A DNA stretch of 64,000 nt from the NCBI GenBank assembly GCA_033026295.1, contig CM065175.1:25524437-25588436 (forward strand), written 5' to 3'. The position numbers and the translations under genes are program-made. The notes under the pieces were generated by a model. The model saw only the letters and a list, made by a program, of their open reading frames with translations. It made no database searches and was not told the origin of the DNA. This document shows, one piece after another, positions 10,217 to 22,303 of the stretch. This DNA is from Channa striata (taxonomy: Eukaryota; Chordata; Actinopteri; Anabantiformes; Channidae). Position 1 is the stretch's first letter. Each line of letters starts with the position of its first letter.

Positions 10217-11142
10217 CCCTGTGAGGGTCTGCACAGGTGAGGGGAAAACACAAAATGAATCAGCTTTTCTTAACTGAACGCCATTTTGTAATTAACCCAT
10301 AAATTGTGTCCTTCAATCTTTAGGTTAAACACGAGGAAGAAACAAAACAATCGATGAAACTATGAACACAATCTTCTTAGTACAAGTGCGCCTGTTTTTT
10401 TTTCCATACTGCTAGTTCTGCTTCCTTTTAATTTTACCATTATTACTATTAACAAGAAAGACTACAGTAATTTCAGCAGCTCTGTCACCGTGACAACAGT
10501 TTATGTGATGCTAATGAGTTTGATACAGTCCAGTAGGTATGTTTCCATTCGTTTAGCAGAAAAGCGTCTGTTTGATGTGCTGATCTGTTTCATTCCTTGA
10601 ACTCCAATCGAAGGACAGGAACACAGAGGAAATGATGAGTGAACAACGCTGCGTTTCCTCTGTCACCACGATTAAGTCATTTCATTCCCTCAGTCAGACG
10701 TTCAGATTTTGCTGTATAAGGATAAAGCGTAAATGTCCAAAGGGTCACTGATGTGATGTCTGGGAAAAAGAAATATGACAGTGTGTGAGTGGATGTTAGA
10801 GACTCACAGCCAACACAGTCGCAGCTGTGGCTCATTTGGTTATTAGAAAGAGAACAGGACTTATTTTTCTGACATTATCAAGTCCATGTTACACATTAGC
10901 AGAGACTATTTGTTCAGAACACAATAACACGCTGCATTTGGTTTAAAGGTTCTAATCAAGCAGGTCATGGATGCAAATAGGTTTCACAGCCAAAAGCAGA
11001 AGTTGTTCCTTTTAAGGCTGTGAGTGAACGACTGAACTGAACCGAGGAAACAACAGCTTCTCACGCTGTGGCTCTGTGGTTTACTTTCAATCAAACTCAT
11101 CTGTCTGGGAATGAGAAACCATTGAACAGAACAACTGTAGAG
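10217..11142 (+). promoter_or_regulatory. 5' flank and proximal promoter region of lectin copy B
   Basis: From CCCTGTGAGGGTCT onward the sequence is a close duplicate of 25650-26588 upstream of copy D, including the block GACAACAGTTTATGTGATGC and the stretch just before the start codon (AAAGCAGAAGTTGTTC.., GAGGAAACAACAGCTTCTCA). The last 120 bases are also conserved upstream of copy C (18110-18273). I see no clear TATA box. Conservation close to the start suggests the promoter lies here. Confidence 0.5.
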
Positions 11143-14100
11143 ATGGACGATGCCGAGGTCAACTATGCTTCAGTTGTATTTAAATCTAACAAAAATCCTC
11201 CCTCATCCAAAGGTAAGTTCAGGTTTTTAATGCTACATCAAGAGCTAGTAGAATGGATCAGACACAGTATCGTTGTTGCTGTGACAAACATTATTTCCCC
11301 AAAACATTGTCTTTATAAAATGTACAGGCAGGATTGTTCTTAACATTCAGATCCTTGTACCTTGTACAACACCTTCAGATGAATTGTGAAACCAGTTTTG
11401 AAGTCAGCTTATCATTGATGGACCAGCACGATAACTGATGTGAAAATGCAGTTTTGAAAACTGCAGAAAGCTGACGCAACTTAGATGTTAAGCTAACCCT
11501 GTACTTTGGCAATACTCATCCTTTTGTGTGAAAAGCTTATTAAAAATTCCAAAAACATACTAACTACAAGTCCAAAATACAGTGAAAATTTTAATTGTAC
11601 TTTAATATAATCTTTTGACCAACTGCTAATTACATTCCTGAGCTACTGAACTCCTCTTAGCAGTTTTTCAGTTCCATGTTTGAAATGTTGGGATCGGCCC
11701 AGTCTGACAATTCTAATGTTACAGTTTGAGGGTTAAAGTTATAAATCAAACATTTGCGTGTTGTGCTGCAAAACATGTTTCCAACATCTTAGATCTAAGC
11801 TGATTTAATCGTTCGTGTTGGTTATAAGAGTTTCATCCTCCTAGCTTTAAGCCGATCCCTTCAGTGTTCTGAGGATCCACAGAAAAGAGTTTGAAGAAAA
11901 TTTCACATTTTCTTTCTAAAAGATACTGAATTTTCTTAGAAAAATGTCAGGTAGGACAAACATCAAGCATTTCACTTTGAACAACTACAAAAATAGTAAT
12001 TAATGACAAGATTGTGTATTTTACACCTTAAGGCAGGAAGGAGGAAACTGTTTATGATGAAGTGATGGGACAAAGCAAATCATCCAAACAAACTTCTGAA
12101 CCACACGGTGACAAAAAACTTGCACACAACATACAAATTTTACTACATATGCTAAGAATGTGTTAAAGCTACTACTGCTGCTTTACTCTTAGCTCTACTA
12201 ATGAATTAAAACTTGGTTTCTGTATGTAAAGCAAATATAAAGCTTCATGAGTCCTTTGTTACTATATCAAGTAACAAAGGACTCATGCAAATCTTCCACA
12301 GTTTTAGTCATTTTAGTATAAAATCACCTTCCTGTTTTTCCTTATAGGATTGCACTTATAACAGACTTTACTTTTTAAATTAAATTAAAAACACTACATA
12401 AATTGTTCTTCCTGAAGTCACTAACCTAGTGATGAAGTCAAAAGTGATGAAGATCTGACAAATAAAATGGTTGATTTCAAACAATAAAAAACTAAAATAT
12501 TGTGTTTTAAATTTTTAAGTTAAAAACGAGGAGGAAACAGTTTATGATGAAGTGAAGGGGCAGCACCAAACCTCTGGACAAACTGCAAAGGGTAAGTAAG
12601 AAACCTGCACACGACACTCAGGTAAAACTGCAACTAACAGTTTCTTACTGTCAATATTTCACCGTTATTAATACCAATAAATAAGAGACAATAAAGTAAG
12701 GTTTTTGTAGTTGTACCAGCATGTCTGTTATATATGTTTAAAATCTATTTCAAAGTTGTAAAGCTATATATGAGTTTGTCAAAAACCATCTTTTTACTGT
12801 ATTTCACTTACTGTTTTCTACTAGAACTACTTATTTTAAAGACCAACTTAATGTAGTTCACTGACCCTGTTAGAGCCTTAAAACTGGATTTATTATTTAG
12901 TCTCAGCAGGATTCTTGCAGGACTCGGACAGGAAAGTTGAGAAAACCGGACGTCCCCACTGGCAGTGGCTGGCTTGTTGTTTGGGGATTCTCTGTGTCAT
13001 TTTGCTGTGTGGGATCATATCAGTGACTGTCTACAGTGAGTAAACGACAAAGATAGTTCATGTGTAAAGTCAGAAAAAATAATGTTTGCTTCTTTAACCA
13101 ATGTTTAATGTCAGTCATTAACTTCCCTAAGAACATAGTACAAACTACCTGCTGGCATTTCGATTTACATACAAGTGTCTGTCTCTAGTTACAGGAAGTT
13201 AGTGCTGGATTGTGTCACCTTGTAGGATGTGGTCAAAATATGTACACGGATTCCATAATCTGCACTGGAAAGACATAGATATAAAAAATTCTGAATTGTT
13301 AACATTTGTTCATTTGTTAATTTCATAGCCGGTAGCATTTTAAAATCACAAATTAAACAAATTAAAATATTTATTTCTTGACTTAAACCTAACTTCATTA
13401 AAGATACAATGCATAGCACCTTCAGGCACATTCATTTTTCATTTCTAGCAGGATAAAATAAGGGTGGGGAAATTTCCACAGACATAAGGAATTTGGAAAA
13501 TAACAAATGGACTATCAAAGATGGCTCCAATGTTTTGCCTCCTCATTCATTTAAATAGGGGGGGCCGAATATTTTAGTATGACTGCACCACTAGCTATGA
13601 CCTCATCAGCTTCATGACACTTTCAATTTAAAATTGATCAATTTTAACCTCGTAATAGTAGAATTTATGGTGTATTTGATCGCATTAGATTGTACAAGTG
13701 TACCTAATAAAACGGCCTGTGTGTATGTAATGTAGTAAACATAAAACGGCCTATAGACACTCAGCTAATGGTTTCAGAAAATGGCAACAACATATTTGAC
13801 CTTACAAATAATAATACTGTCACAACTAAAGCAAATTTTCATTTTGCAGTTGCACTGATGGCCGAAGTATGATGAAAAACTGAACAGAACCTACAACAAT
13901 CTGCAAGCCCAGTATGACAACCTGACACAAGCTTATACTGTCCAAGAGAGAAATATTACAAACCTGACTGCACAAAACCAGGAGCTGGAATCACAGAGGA
14001 AGAACTTGACAGAACAAATAAGAGACATGGAGACAAAGTGGAAGGAGGACAACGTCACGAGAGCTCAGTGGAGCATCGATGCCTACTGTCCTAAAGGAAG

Positions 14101-14781
14101 TAACGGTATGATCAGAGCCCATTAATATGTTTTAAAGATTCCACTACCACAAATAATATCATCAACACAGTAATATTGGTTGGTCTCTTGTTTCAGGAAG
14201 GAAGTGTGAAGCTTGTCAGAACGGCTGGTTGTACAGCACGTCCAGCTGTTATGTTATTAATAATGCTAAAAATTCTAATCAGAAAACCTGGGAAGAAGCT
14301 CGAGAAAACTGCAGAGGAAAGATTTCAGATTTGGCTGTTATAGTTAATGAAGCACAGAAGGTAAAAAAGTCTATATGAAAAAATGCATTTCCTCAACACA
14401 CTGAGTTTGTAGATCACTGTGAGCTTATTGTGTTTAAATCTCTCTGATGTGTGTCTCTCCATTGGTCTCAGGATTTCACCACTAAAAACAGTTGGACTAT
14501 AACAGGAATCAGTGGATACTGGATTGGCCTGAAAGTTGAAGATGGGAGATGGAAGTGGGTCGATGGAAGTAATCTGACTAATGAGTAAGAGACTCATTCC
14601 TAAACACCTGAAATCATAAAATCCATCAATCTTGATCTAATCATGTTTTCCCCTCAGTTTATGGATTGAAGCTCCTGTCAATGGTAGATGTGCAACTTCT
14701 CTTGCGGGTGGAGGATGGAAATCAGTGAGCTGTGGAGAGAGAAACGCATGGATCTGTGGAAAAAAGGCTTTATCTGTTTAA
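11143..14781 (+). pseudogene. C-type lectin receptor copy B (ITIM/ITSM type II receptor), frameshifted in the stalk
   Basis: Exons: 1 cytoplasmic 11143-11212; 2 12033-12107; 3 12520-12591; 4 transmembrane 12907-13035; 5 stalk 13850-14105; 6-8 CTLD 14197-14360, 14472-14584, 14658-14781. Exon 1 has VNYASV, an ITIM. Exons 2 and 3 each carry TVYDEV, matching the ITSM consensus TxYxx[VI]. Exon 4 encodes a basic stretch, then about 22 hydrophobic residues from CCLGILCVILL, giving type II topology. In exon 5 one extra T (13858-13859 region, CTGATGGCCG versus CTGAGGCCGG in copy D) shifts the frame and creates a TGA a few codons after the membrane. The CTLD exons are otherwise open and end at the family stop. 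The donor of exon 2 is weak (GTGACA; GTAAGT in D). The family fits fish NK-receptor-like group V lectins. If translated, this copy would be a membrane stub with signalling tail and no lectin head. Confidence 0.82.
12246..12287. repeat. Perfect 17-bp inverted repeat (hairpin) in intron 2 of lectin copy B
   Basis: CATGAGTCCTTTGTTAC is followed by an 8-base loop and by its exact reverse complement. The corresponding intron of copy D has only the central ACTATATCAAGTAA part (about 27609-27622), so the second arm looks newly made. Confidence 0.9.
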
Positions 14782-15060
14782 ATATTTTCAGCCAACTTGA
14801 GGAGATTTCTGGATAAAATTAAAATAACTGGCATTTGGTCATAAAACTATTGGGATTTTTACATCTTATTAACACTTTGATTTGTTATTACAAAACATTT
14901 TTATAAAAGCTGTGTGTCTATGGATTTTTCTTTTGTGGCACAAATAAATAAAATAAAATAAATTCAATAATCCTAATTTATAACTATCACATAATAATCC
15001 TAACTATCACAGTCTGACAGATAACATCAGAATAATAAATGAAAATTAAATTTCCTTATC

Positions 15061-15209
15061 GTATGATTTTACATTGCTCATGCTCAGTGACCAACAGATG
15101 GAGCTGCTTTCTCTTACAACAATATGTCACCATGGCTGTTATTAGAAGTATCTGTGATCTGACATGAAGGACATTTTGTACAGGAGGTAACAGTTTTGTG
15201 TTTTTAATT
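15061..15209 (+). repeat. Conserved 3' flank block of lectin units, copy B
   Basis: Same block as after copies A, C and D. It ends abruptly near 15212, where an insertion of about 1.5 kb starts. Confidence 0.65.
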
Positions 15210-15211
15210 GT

Positions 15212-16755
15212 AGCATCCACATTGCCAACAAAAGGATGTAGCGTGAAGGCAGAGCTACATTCCTTCTGTCAGAGATAACTCATCATTACTTCCCCCCAGG
15301 ACAAGTCAGCAGAAACCCTTTGGTTTACACATGGGGGAAACAGAATCAGAACAACCAAACCCCATCTGGTTTCAGGTCATCGATCCACATCAACGGCAGT
15401 GACAAATCTACCATCAAACCAGGACTCAGAACTGTTTTCTAATTCACATGTGCTGATCCCTTCAACACAGCTGGTACCGGCCACGTCCGGAGAAACGGGT
15501 AAAACAGGACAGCAATGAAAGTTGGAACGGAACTTTCTAAAGGTGAAAGACTCATTTGGACTCAGACTCCAAAATAGGTACAAATAAACTATTCGCCTTC
15601 ACATGATTCACTCCGCTGTGTTCGGGAGACAATACGGTGAAAGATGATGCAAAGTTAGATTTCTAGAATTCAACTAGAAATCAATATTTAATGTTCCTGT
15701 TCGGAAGTTAATCTAACAATATCATTAGACACAGATGTTTACTCATGCAGAACTTGCAGACATATGATCACGTTACATTTATATTGACTCAGTGTGCTAC
15801 AATTTGTTTAATTATTAATGTTCATATTAGTTTCCTAATTGCTGTGTGTTAAAAACTTTGTGTTACTAGATATTAATTAAAGCTAATTTGCCGTGTGATA
15901 TTCTTCTGATCGCGTCGGTTTCGTCCCAGAACCCACACGTGCATATTAAAATTGAAACACTAAAAACATATGCGTTCTATCACGTAGATTTGAGCATTTT
16001 ATCCTCCATCCCAATTTCAGAATAAAAAAGTCGCAATATGTTACTTTTGTTATTATGTGATTGAATGTGAGCCTGATGAAAGGAAATTAGTGCAGGATTA
16101 AATTAAACAAAGGATGAATCTGATCAAGGAGGAGGGACTAGTGACCCCTCACGGAAAATTCCACTCTCGCCAGGCTAAGTCGGCCTCCCCCGCTCCTGGT
16201 CGACGCCCATGATATTTAATTAAGCGAAGATCTCACTTAAAGTCGAGTTCAGGATCTAACTGCAGAAGAAAGTTCCTCAGTTACTTCGGGTAGAAGTACT
16301 TCTTTATGTTAATTGTTAATTCTCTCACTTGTCCTTTCTCCAATTATTCTTATAGCAGGGAAACGTTTTCTATCTTCTCTTACTTTTTGTTACTCATTTT
16401 TGTAGATCTGAACTCCAAACCAAACATCCATTTTGTTTTGAATTGGAAAAGCCGATCCAAATTGAACTTTGAGATTTTTATTCAATATTCATTTTTTTTA
16501 TTAACCCGTATCCAACATCGTTGGCTTCTTATGACCTTTTTGCTACATCCAAGACAAAGTGTTTCTATGGAAACCAGCCCAGATTGAATGGTGCCAGCGT
16601 AGCCAGGCCTGCCCATCTGACCATCTCGCCCAGAGCAGGACGACGAACCCCGGTCTGGAGCACTGGTTTCCCACTTTGAGGAATATTAATGTTGCATTAA
16701 TTAAAAATGAGACAGGAGGAAATCGGTTACGAGTGTCTGTCATTTTGTCTTGGAG
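15212..16755. mobile_element. Unidentified insertion of about 1.5 kb in the flank of lectin copy B
   Basis: The flanks of copies A and C run continuously from the conserved 3' block into the CAGATGTGG..ACAATAAAAATGTATTTAC segment. In B these two parts are separated by this stretch. Its base composition differs from the flank and includes a GC-rich part at 16130-16270 (CTCTCGCCAGGCTAAGTCGG). No intact frame is found; short open pieces near 15290-15560 do not match anything I recognise. The even boundaries suggest a mobile element, perhaps an LTR-type remnant, but no terminal repeats were confirmed. Confidence 0.45.
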
Positions 16756-18273
16756 TAATGTGTGTCTATCAGATGTGGCTTCAATTGTTTATACAGCTGT
16801 AATATGAAGAGAGGCTTCATCATTCCAACCTTTACAATAAAAATGTATTTACTATACATGTATTATTAATAAACCTCTACATCCTTTTTAAAATATAATT
16901 CATTGACCATACTTTATCTCCTTAATGACAAGTATGTCTAATTTACATAAACCATTAAAATAGTTGACAGACTAAAGCGGCGTTAGAAATTACAGATGTG
17001 CAGTGAAAATAGCAACTGGGACACAAATATTCAGGATCTTGGATTATTTTGGGACAATAGAAAAAAATTACCTCACTGTACCAGATTTTTTGTAAAAAGT
17101 TACTAGAACACGCAGATATAATTAAATATTTTTACTCTGACTTCATGAGATATCAGTTTGTCACGACCCCACTGAAATTAGTGAATATGAAAATAAACTG
17201 GAGCAGCTTCTCTCTTGTGGAGCTCTGTCTGCAGCAGAGAGTGAGCAGACAGTTCTGGTAAAGTCCAACTGTGCACGTCTGCTGAGAAATTCATGTATGT
17301 GCGTTTGCTTAGAATAATTTTAAATTCAAGTTGCATTGTCCCCTGGGTCTTTAGGGTCAGGACAAGGTTTAGGTTCATGTTAAGTTTAGGGGAAGCAATT
17401 CTCAGCAGGCATAAAAAACTCTGAATAATAATGTTTAGGTATGTGTGTAAAACTGCTCCATTAATAATGGATAATATGATAAATGTGCATAAATGATCAT
17501 TTTCAGCTCTGCTCACAGTCTATAATCTACGGTCACGTTTTCACCACAGGTTCTGGTGGACAGTCTGTCCCAAAACAGGCAGAACCAAGTAACTGCTGTG
17601 AGCAGAGAGTTTCCATCAGCAGCAGACAGAGGAGGATGGGGATCAGTGACTGATCTCATGTTCGTTCTTCCTCCACCTCGTTTACATTTGATTAGGGAAA
17701 ATTAATGAATAATTCCACCCAGCTGTAATTTTACTGGGCTCAAGCTAAGTCAGTGTAATCCAACAGTCCTGCACTAAAGCCTCCTTCATGAAGTGGATTC
17801 TGATGATTGTTCAGACTTGGAGGCTGGTGTTTGTGCGGCTGTTGAACTGTGGTGCAGACTTCCCCACAGACCAGACTTTACAGGCTGGTGGATTTCCTTC
17901 CTCCATCAGAGCAGCCCACAGTAATGTCTTGTAAATAATTTCAGTTGCAGATTTGGTTGTTATGAGAAGAGCATGATTTCTTTTCCCCTGATATTATATC
18001 TAAACCTCCCAATGTTCACATTACACAGGAGAGATTATCTGTTGATAATAAAACAACATTGTACATGGTTTTAAAGTTTTACTAAAACCAGTTACTGATG
18101 CAAATAATATTGACAACTAAAGCAGAAGTTGTTCATTTTAAGTCTGTGACTGATTCACTCAAATGAACAGAGGAAACAACCACTTCTCAAACCGTATGAG
18201 GATCCATTTTTGGTTCGATTTCAGTGGAACTTATCTGTCTGAAACTGAGAAACGACTCGACAGAACTGTAGAG
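16756..18273 (+). other. Inter-copy flank between lectin copies B and C
   Basis: 16760-17530 is duplicated downstream of copy C (22500-22960); both hold ACAATAAAAAT.TATTTAC and a CTGTCTGCAGCAGAG stretch. 17530-17940 looks unique and I see nothing in it. 18110-18273 is the conserved proximal promoter part shared with B and D. No gene is supported. Confidence 0.45.
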
Positions 18274-21200
18274 ATGGACGAGGACAACTATGCTTCAGTT
18301 GTATTTAAATCTAACAAAAATCCCCCACCTGATGGTAAGTTCACTTATTTAACACCGTACATCAAGAGATATAGAAATGGATCAGGCACCGCATCATTGT
18401 AAGTGTTTTTAACTTCATTTGCAAGAAACATTTGTTGTACCAAAATTGTCTTCATAACTGGGCAAACTCTCAATTAGTATTTTAATAAATAATCACATTT
18501 AAAGTTATTGTAATTACCTTGCATGTGAAAACCAAGGTTCAATTCAATTTCAATTCAACTTTATTTATATGTGGCCAATTTACAACAAAGTCATCTAAAG
18601 GCACTTTACATAATAAAGTCAAGACTACACAGACATTTAATGAAACTCAACATGAAAAGTCAAGGTAACCATTATGGACCAAAAGGATAAAGAATTGTCA
18701 ATTTGTCTAAAGAAAGAACAGATTTTTTTTAAGATGCTGTTTTGAAATCTTATGATGTCCTGCACTTGTATTCTCGTGAAACGTTTCATTTCTGAGCTGT
18801 TGAACTAGTTACGTTTTCAACTCTCCAGTGTTTGCTTTAAAAGAGGATGATAACATTTTTGTATTAATCCAACCTGGTAACTTCAATTAATGCATTTTTA
18901 AGGTTTTAAGTTGTAGAACAAATTTTTGTGTGCTGCTGTCATGCCAACATGTTTCCAACATATCAGATGTAAACTGATTTGAAAGGGACCACGACTAAAA
19001 CTGGTTAGACCTTGTAAAGTAGGGACAATCTAATAAAAAGCTGGGGTCATCTAATTGTAAGAGAATTCAGAGAGAATTCCGTCATTTTTGGTTTAAGTTG
19101 ACTGTTACATTGTTCTGAGGGTCCAGGGAAAATAACCACTTTTAATTTAAAAAATACAGAATTTTAACATAAAACACATAAACCAAACAAATTTCCGACT
19201 CAAACTCATAGCTTTTCATCATTTTCAAATAAATATTTGAATGTGGATGTTGACCATCACCTGACTGTGTGGTTTAAACCATGTGAATCCGTCCTTTAAC
19301 AGACTATTGAAATACATCAGACAACGACTCTTTGGTTGTGTGACCCAACTCTTTCGTAATTCACATTTTCTTTGCAACACTAAACAGAAAATAAATATCC
19401 AAGTTGTGGATGTCAAGAGGAAAAGGGGAAGTAACATTTGGAATATGCTGCTTTGAAAACTGCAAAGAGCAGCTAATTTCATGTTGAGATAATGAAGCAC
19501 TTTTGTACTGATGTCCATAAAATCCCAAACTGAACTCACTCTAACTTAAAAAAATAAATAAAATCCAAAGACCTACACGACCCCAGTGAAATACATTTCT
19601 TCTGCAGGATATTGAGGGTATTGCTTTTATATTTGAACCTTTTACTAACTGTAATGCAAATACCATTAAAATATAAGTTCTGTGCTGTTTAACTTCAATA
19701 ACTATTTCCTCAAATCTGTGATATTATAACAAGATAGCTTCTGTGTTCTTTAAACTTTAAGCAAAAAAGGAAGCAGAAACAGTTTATGATGAAGTGAAGG
19801 AGCAACAGCAAACCTCTGGACAAACTGCTAAAACAAAGGGTAGGTTGTGAAAACCTGTACACAACATTCAGGTAAAACTCAATATTGCAATTAGCAGAAT
19901 TGAATATCTTAATGTTACTAGTACTGATGCTATTTCAAAACTGGTATTGGTAGTTATTACCACCATTAAATATGTTTTTGTAGCTGTACCAGTCTGTCTG
20001 TGTAAACACCTTGTCAAAATCATTATTAGTATTTTTACCATATTTCAATCATTGTCTTTTAATAGATTTGCTAACTTGCTAACAAAACAAACCTAATTTA
20101 GTTCACTGAGCCTTAAAACTGGATTTATTATTAGTCTCAGCAGGATTCTTGCAGGACTCTGACAGGAGAGTTGAGAAAACCGGACGTCCCCACTGGCAGT
20201 GGCTGGCTTGTTGTTTGGGGATTCTCTGTGTCATTTTGCTGTGTGGGATCATATCAGTGACTGTCTACAGTGAGTAAACGACAAAGATAGTTCATGTGTA
20301 AAGTCAGAAAAAATACTGTTTTCTTCTTTAACCAATGTTTAATGTCAGTCAGTAACTTCCCTAAGTACATAGTACAAGCTCACACTTACAGAAATGGTTG
20401 GACACAGTGTTTTATGTGGAATGTGTGTGGAAACTAACTTGAACATAAAAAAATTCTGGGTTGTTTTGTTCTTTGACCTTCACATGGTCAAAAATCACAA
20501 ATTAAACAAATAAAATTTTATTTCTTGACTCAAACATTGGGATATAAAAAAAAATCGGAATGGGACACATGATAACATTTTTTTTCTAGCAGGTTAAAAT
20601 TTTTAGAATATTAAATTGATCAAATTGATTTGGAAAATAACAAATGGACTAAAAGATGGCTACAGTTTTAGTTCTTTCATTCAATTTCAAATATGTATTT
20701 TAGGATGCACCACTAGCTAAACCTAACACACAAACTCAGGAGTTAGAAAATTAACTAATAATTTATTTTTTCTCTTAACATGAGATTACAACCCTAACCT
20801 AATAAAGCAAATTTTCATTTTGCAGTTGCACTGAAACGGCCTATGATGTAATGGTTTCAGAAAATGGCAACCAGTTAAAAATAAAACCACAACTAAAGCA
20901 AATTTTCATTTTGCTGAGAGATCAAAGAAAAAACCTGACAAATCACAACAACAACTCAGCTCAGAAAAACCTGAAAAACTGAAAAGAACCTATTAAATCT
21001 GACTGCACAAAACCAGCAGCTGGAATCACAGAGGAAGAACTTGACAGAACAAATAAGAGACATGGAGACAAAGTGGAAGGAGGACAACGTCACGAGAGCT
21101 CAGTGGAGCATCGATGCCTACTGTCCTAAAGGAAGCAACGGTATGATCAGAGCCCATTAATATGTTTTAAAGATTCCACTACCACAAATAATATCATCAA

Positions 21201-21850
21201 CATGCAGTAATATTGGTTGGTCTCTTGTTTCAGGAAGGAAGTGTGAAGCTTGTCAGAACGGCTGGTTGTACAGCACGTCCAGCTGTTATGTTATTAATAA
21301 TGCTAAATATTCTAATCAGAAAACCTGGGAAGAAGCTCGAGAAAACTGCAGAGGAAAGATTTCAGATTTGGCTGTTATAGTTAATGAAGCACAGAAGGTA
21401 AAAAAGTCTATATGAAAAATGCATTTCCTCAACACACTGAGTTTGTAGATCACTGTGAGCTTATTGTGTTTAAATCTCTCTGATGTGTGTCTCTCCATTG
21501 GTCTCAGGATTTCACCACTAAAAACAGTTGGAATTCAGCAGGAATCAGTGGATACTGGATTGGCCTGAAAGTTGAAGATGGGAGATGGAAGTGGGTCGAT
21601 GGAAGTAATCTGACTAATTAGTAAGAGACTCATTCCTAAACACCTGAAATCATAAAATCCATCAATCTTGATCTAATCATGTTTTCCCCTCAGTTCATGG
21701 ATTGAAGCTCCTGTCAATGGTAGATGTGCAACTTCTCTTCTGGGTAGAGGATGGAAATCAGTGAGCTGTGGAGAGAGAAAGCGCATGGATCTGTGGAAAA
21801 GAGGCTTTATCTGTTTAAATATTGTCATCAAGGATACTGAGAAAAAATAG
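18274..21850 (+). pseudogene. C-type lectin receptor copy C, multiply damaged
   Basis: Exons recognised: 1 18274-18334; ITSM exon 19762-19839 (TVYDEV); transmembrane 20141-20269; disrupted stalk about 20826-21140; CTLD 21234-21397, 21508-21620 and 21694 to about 21850. Exon 1 reads DNYASV, so the ITIM seen in copy B has lost its hydrophobic residue at -2. Only one ITSM exon is present; the intron sequence shows the first one was deleted. The stalk exon begins normally (TTGCACTG), then meets an in-frame TAA within eight codons. It is a patchwork of stalk and intron pieces, including a second copy of AGCAAATTTTCATTTTGC. The last exon has one extra base (GAGAAAGCGCATGG versus GAGAAACGCATGG), which removes the terminal WIC disulfide cysteine and extends the frame to TAG at 21848-21850. 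A clear pseudogene of the NK-receptor-like lectin family. Confidence 0.85.
18538..18632 (+). repeat. Dispersed teleost repeat fragment in intron 1 of lectin copy C
   Basis: CAATTTCAATTCAACTTTAT followed by TTATATGTGGCCAATTTACAA and AAGGCACTTTACATAAT is a pattern widely scattered in percomorph genomes. I cannot name the parent family. Confidence 0.5.
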
Positions 21851-22160
21851 TTATGGTTAAGATAAGACTTTATACATGTAGATATGATATCTAAGATTCC
21901 TGACTAATAATGCTCAAACTTAACTTTTACCTACATTTCATTTTTCAATCAAAGCTGTTTGTCAATGGGTTTTAATTTGGTGATAAAAACTAACAAATCC
22001 AATAACCCTATCCATGTTATGGATATTGTTACTGCTACTGTACTGCTAACACCAGAATACAAAAAAAATAAATGATTAATGTGAAACTTGCTCTCCTACC
22101 ACTTCAAAACTTATTGTTTGCATATCGACAGTGGGATAAAAAGGTTTAACTTTCCTTCTT

Positions 22161-22303
22161 GTATGATTTTATATTGTTAATTGCTCAGTGACCAACAGAT
22201 GGAGCTGCTTTCTCTTACAACAATATGTTACCATGGCTGTTATTAGAAGTATCTGTGATGAAGGACATTTTGTAGGAGGTAACAGTTTTGTGTTTTCAAT
22301 CTA
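22161..22303 (+). repeat. Conserved 3' flank block of lectin units, copy C
   Basis: Same block as after A, B and D, with a small deletion (GATCTGACATGAAGG reduced to GATGAAGG). Confidence 0.65.
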
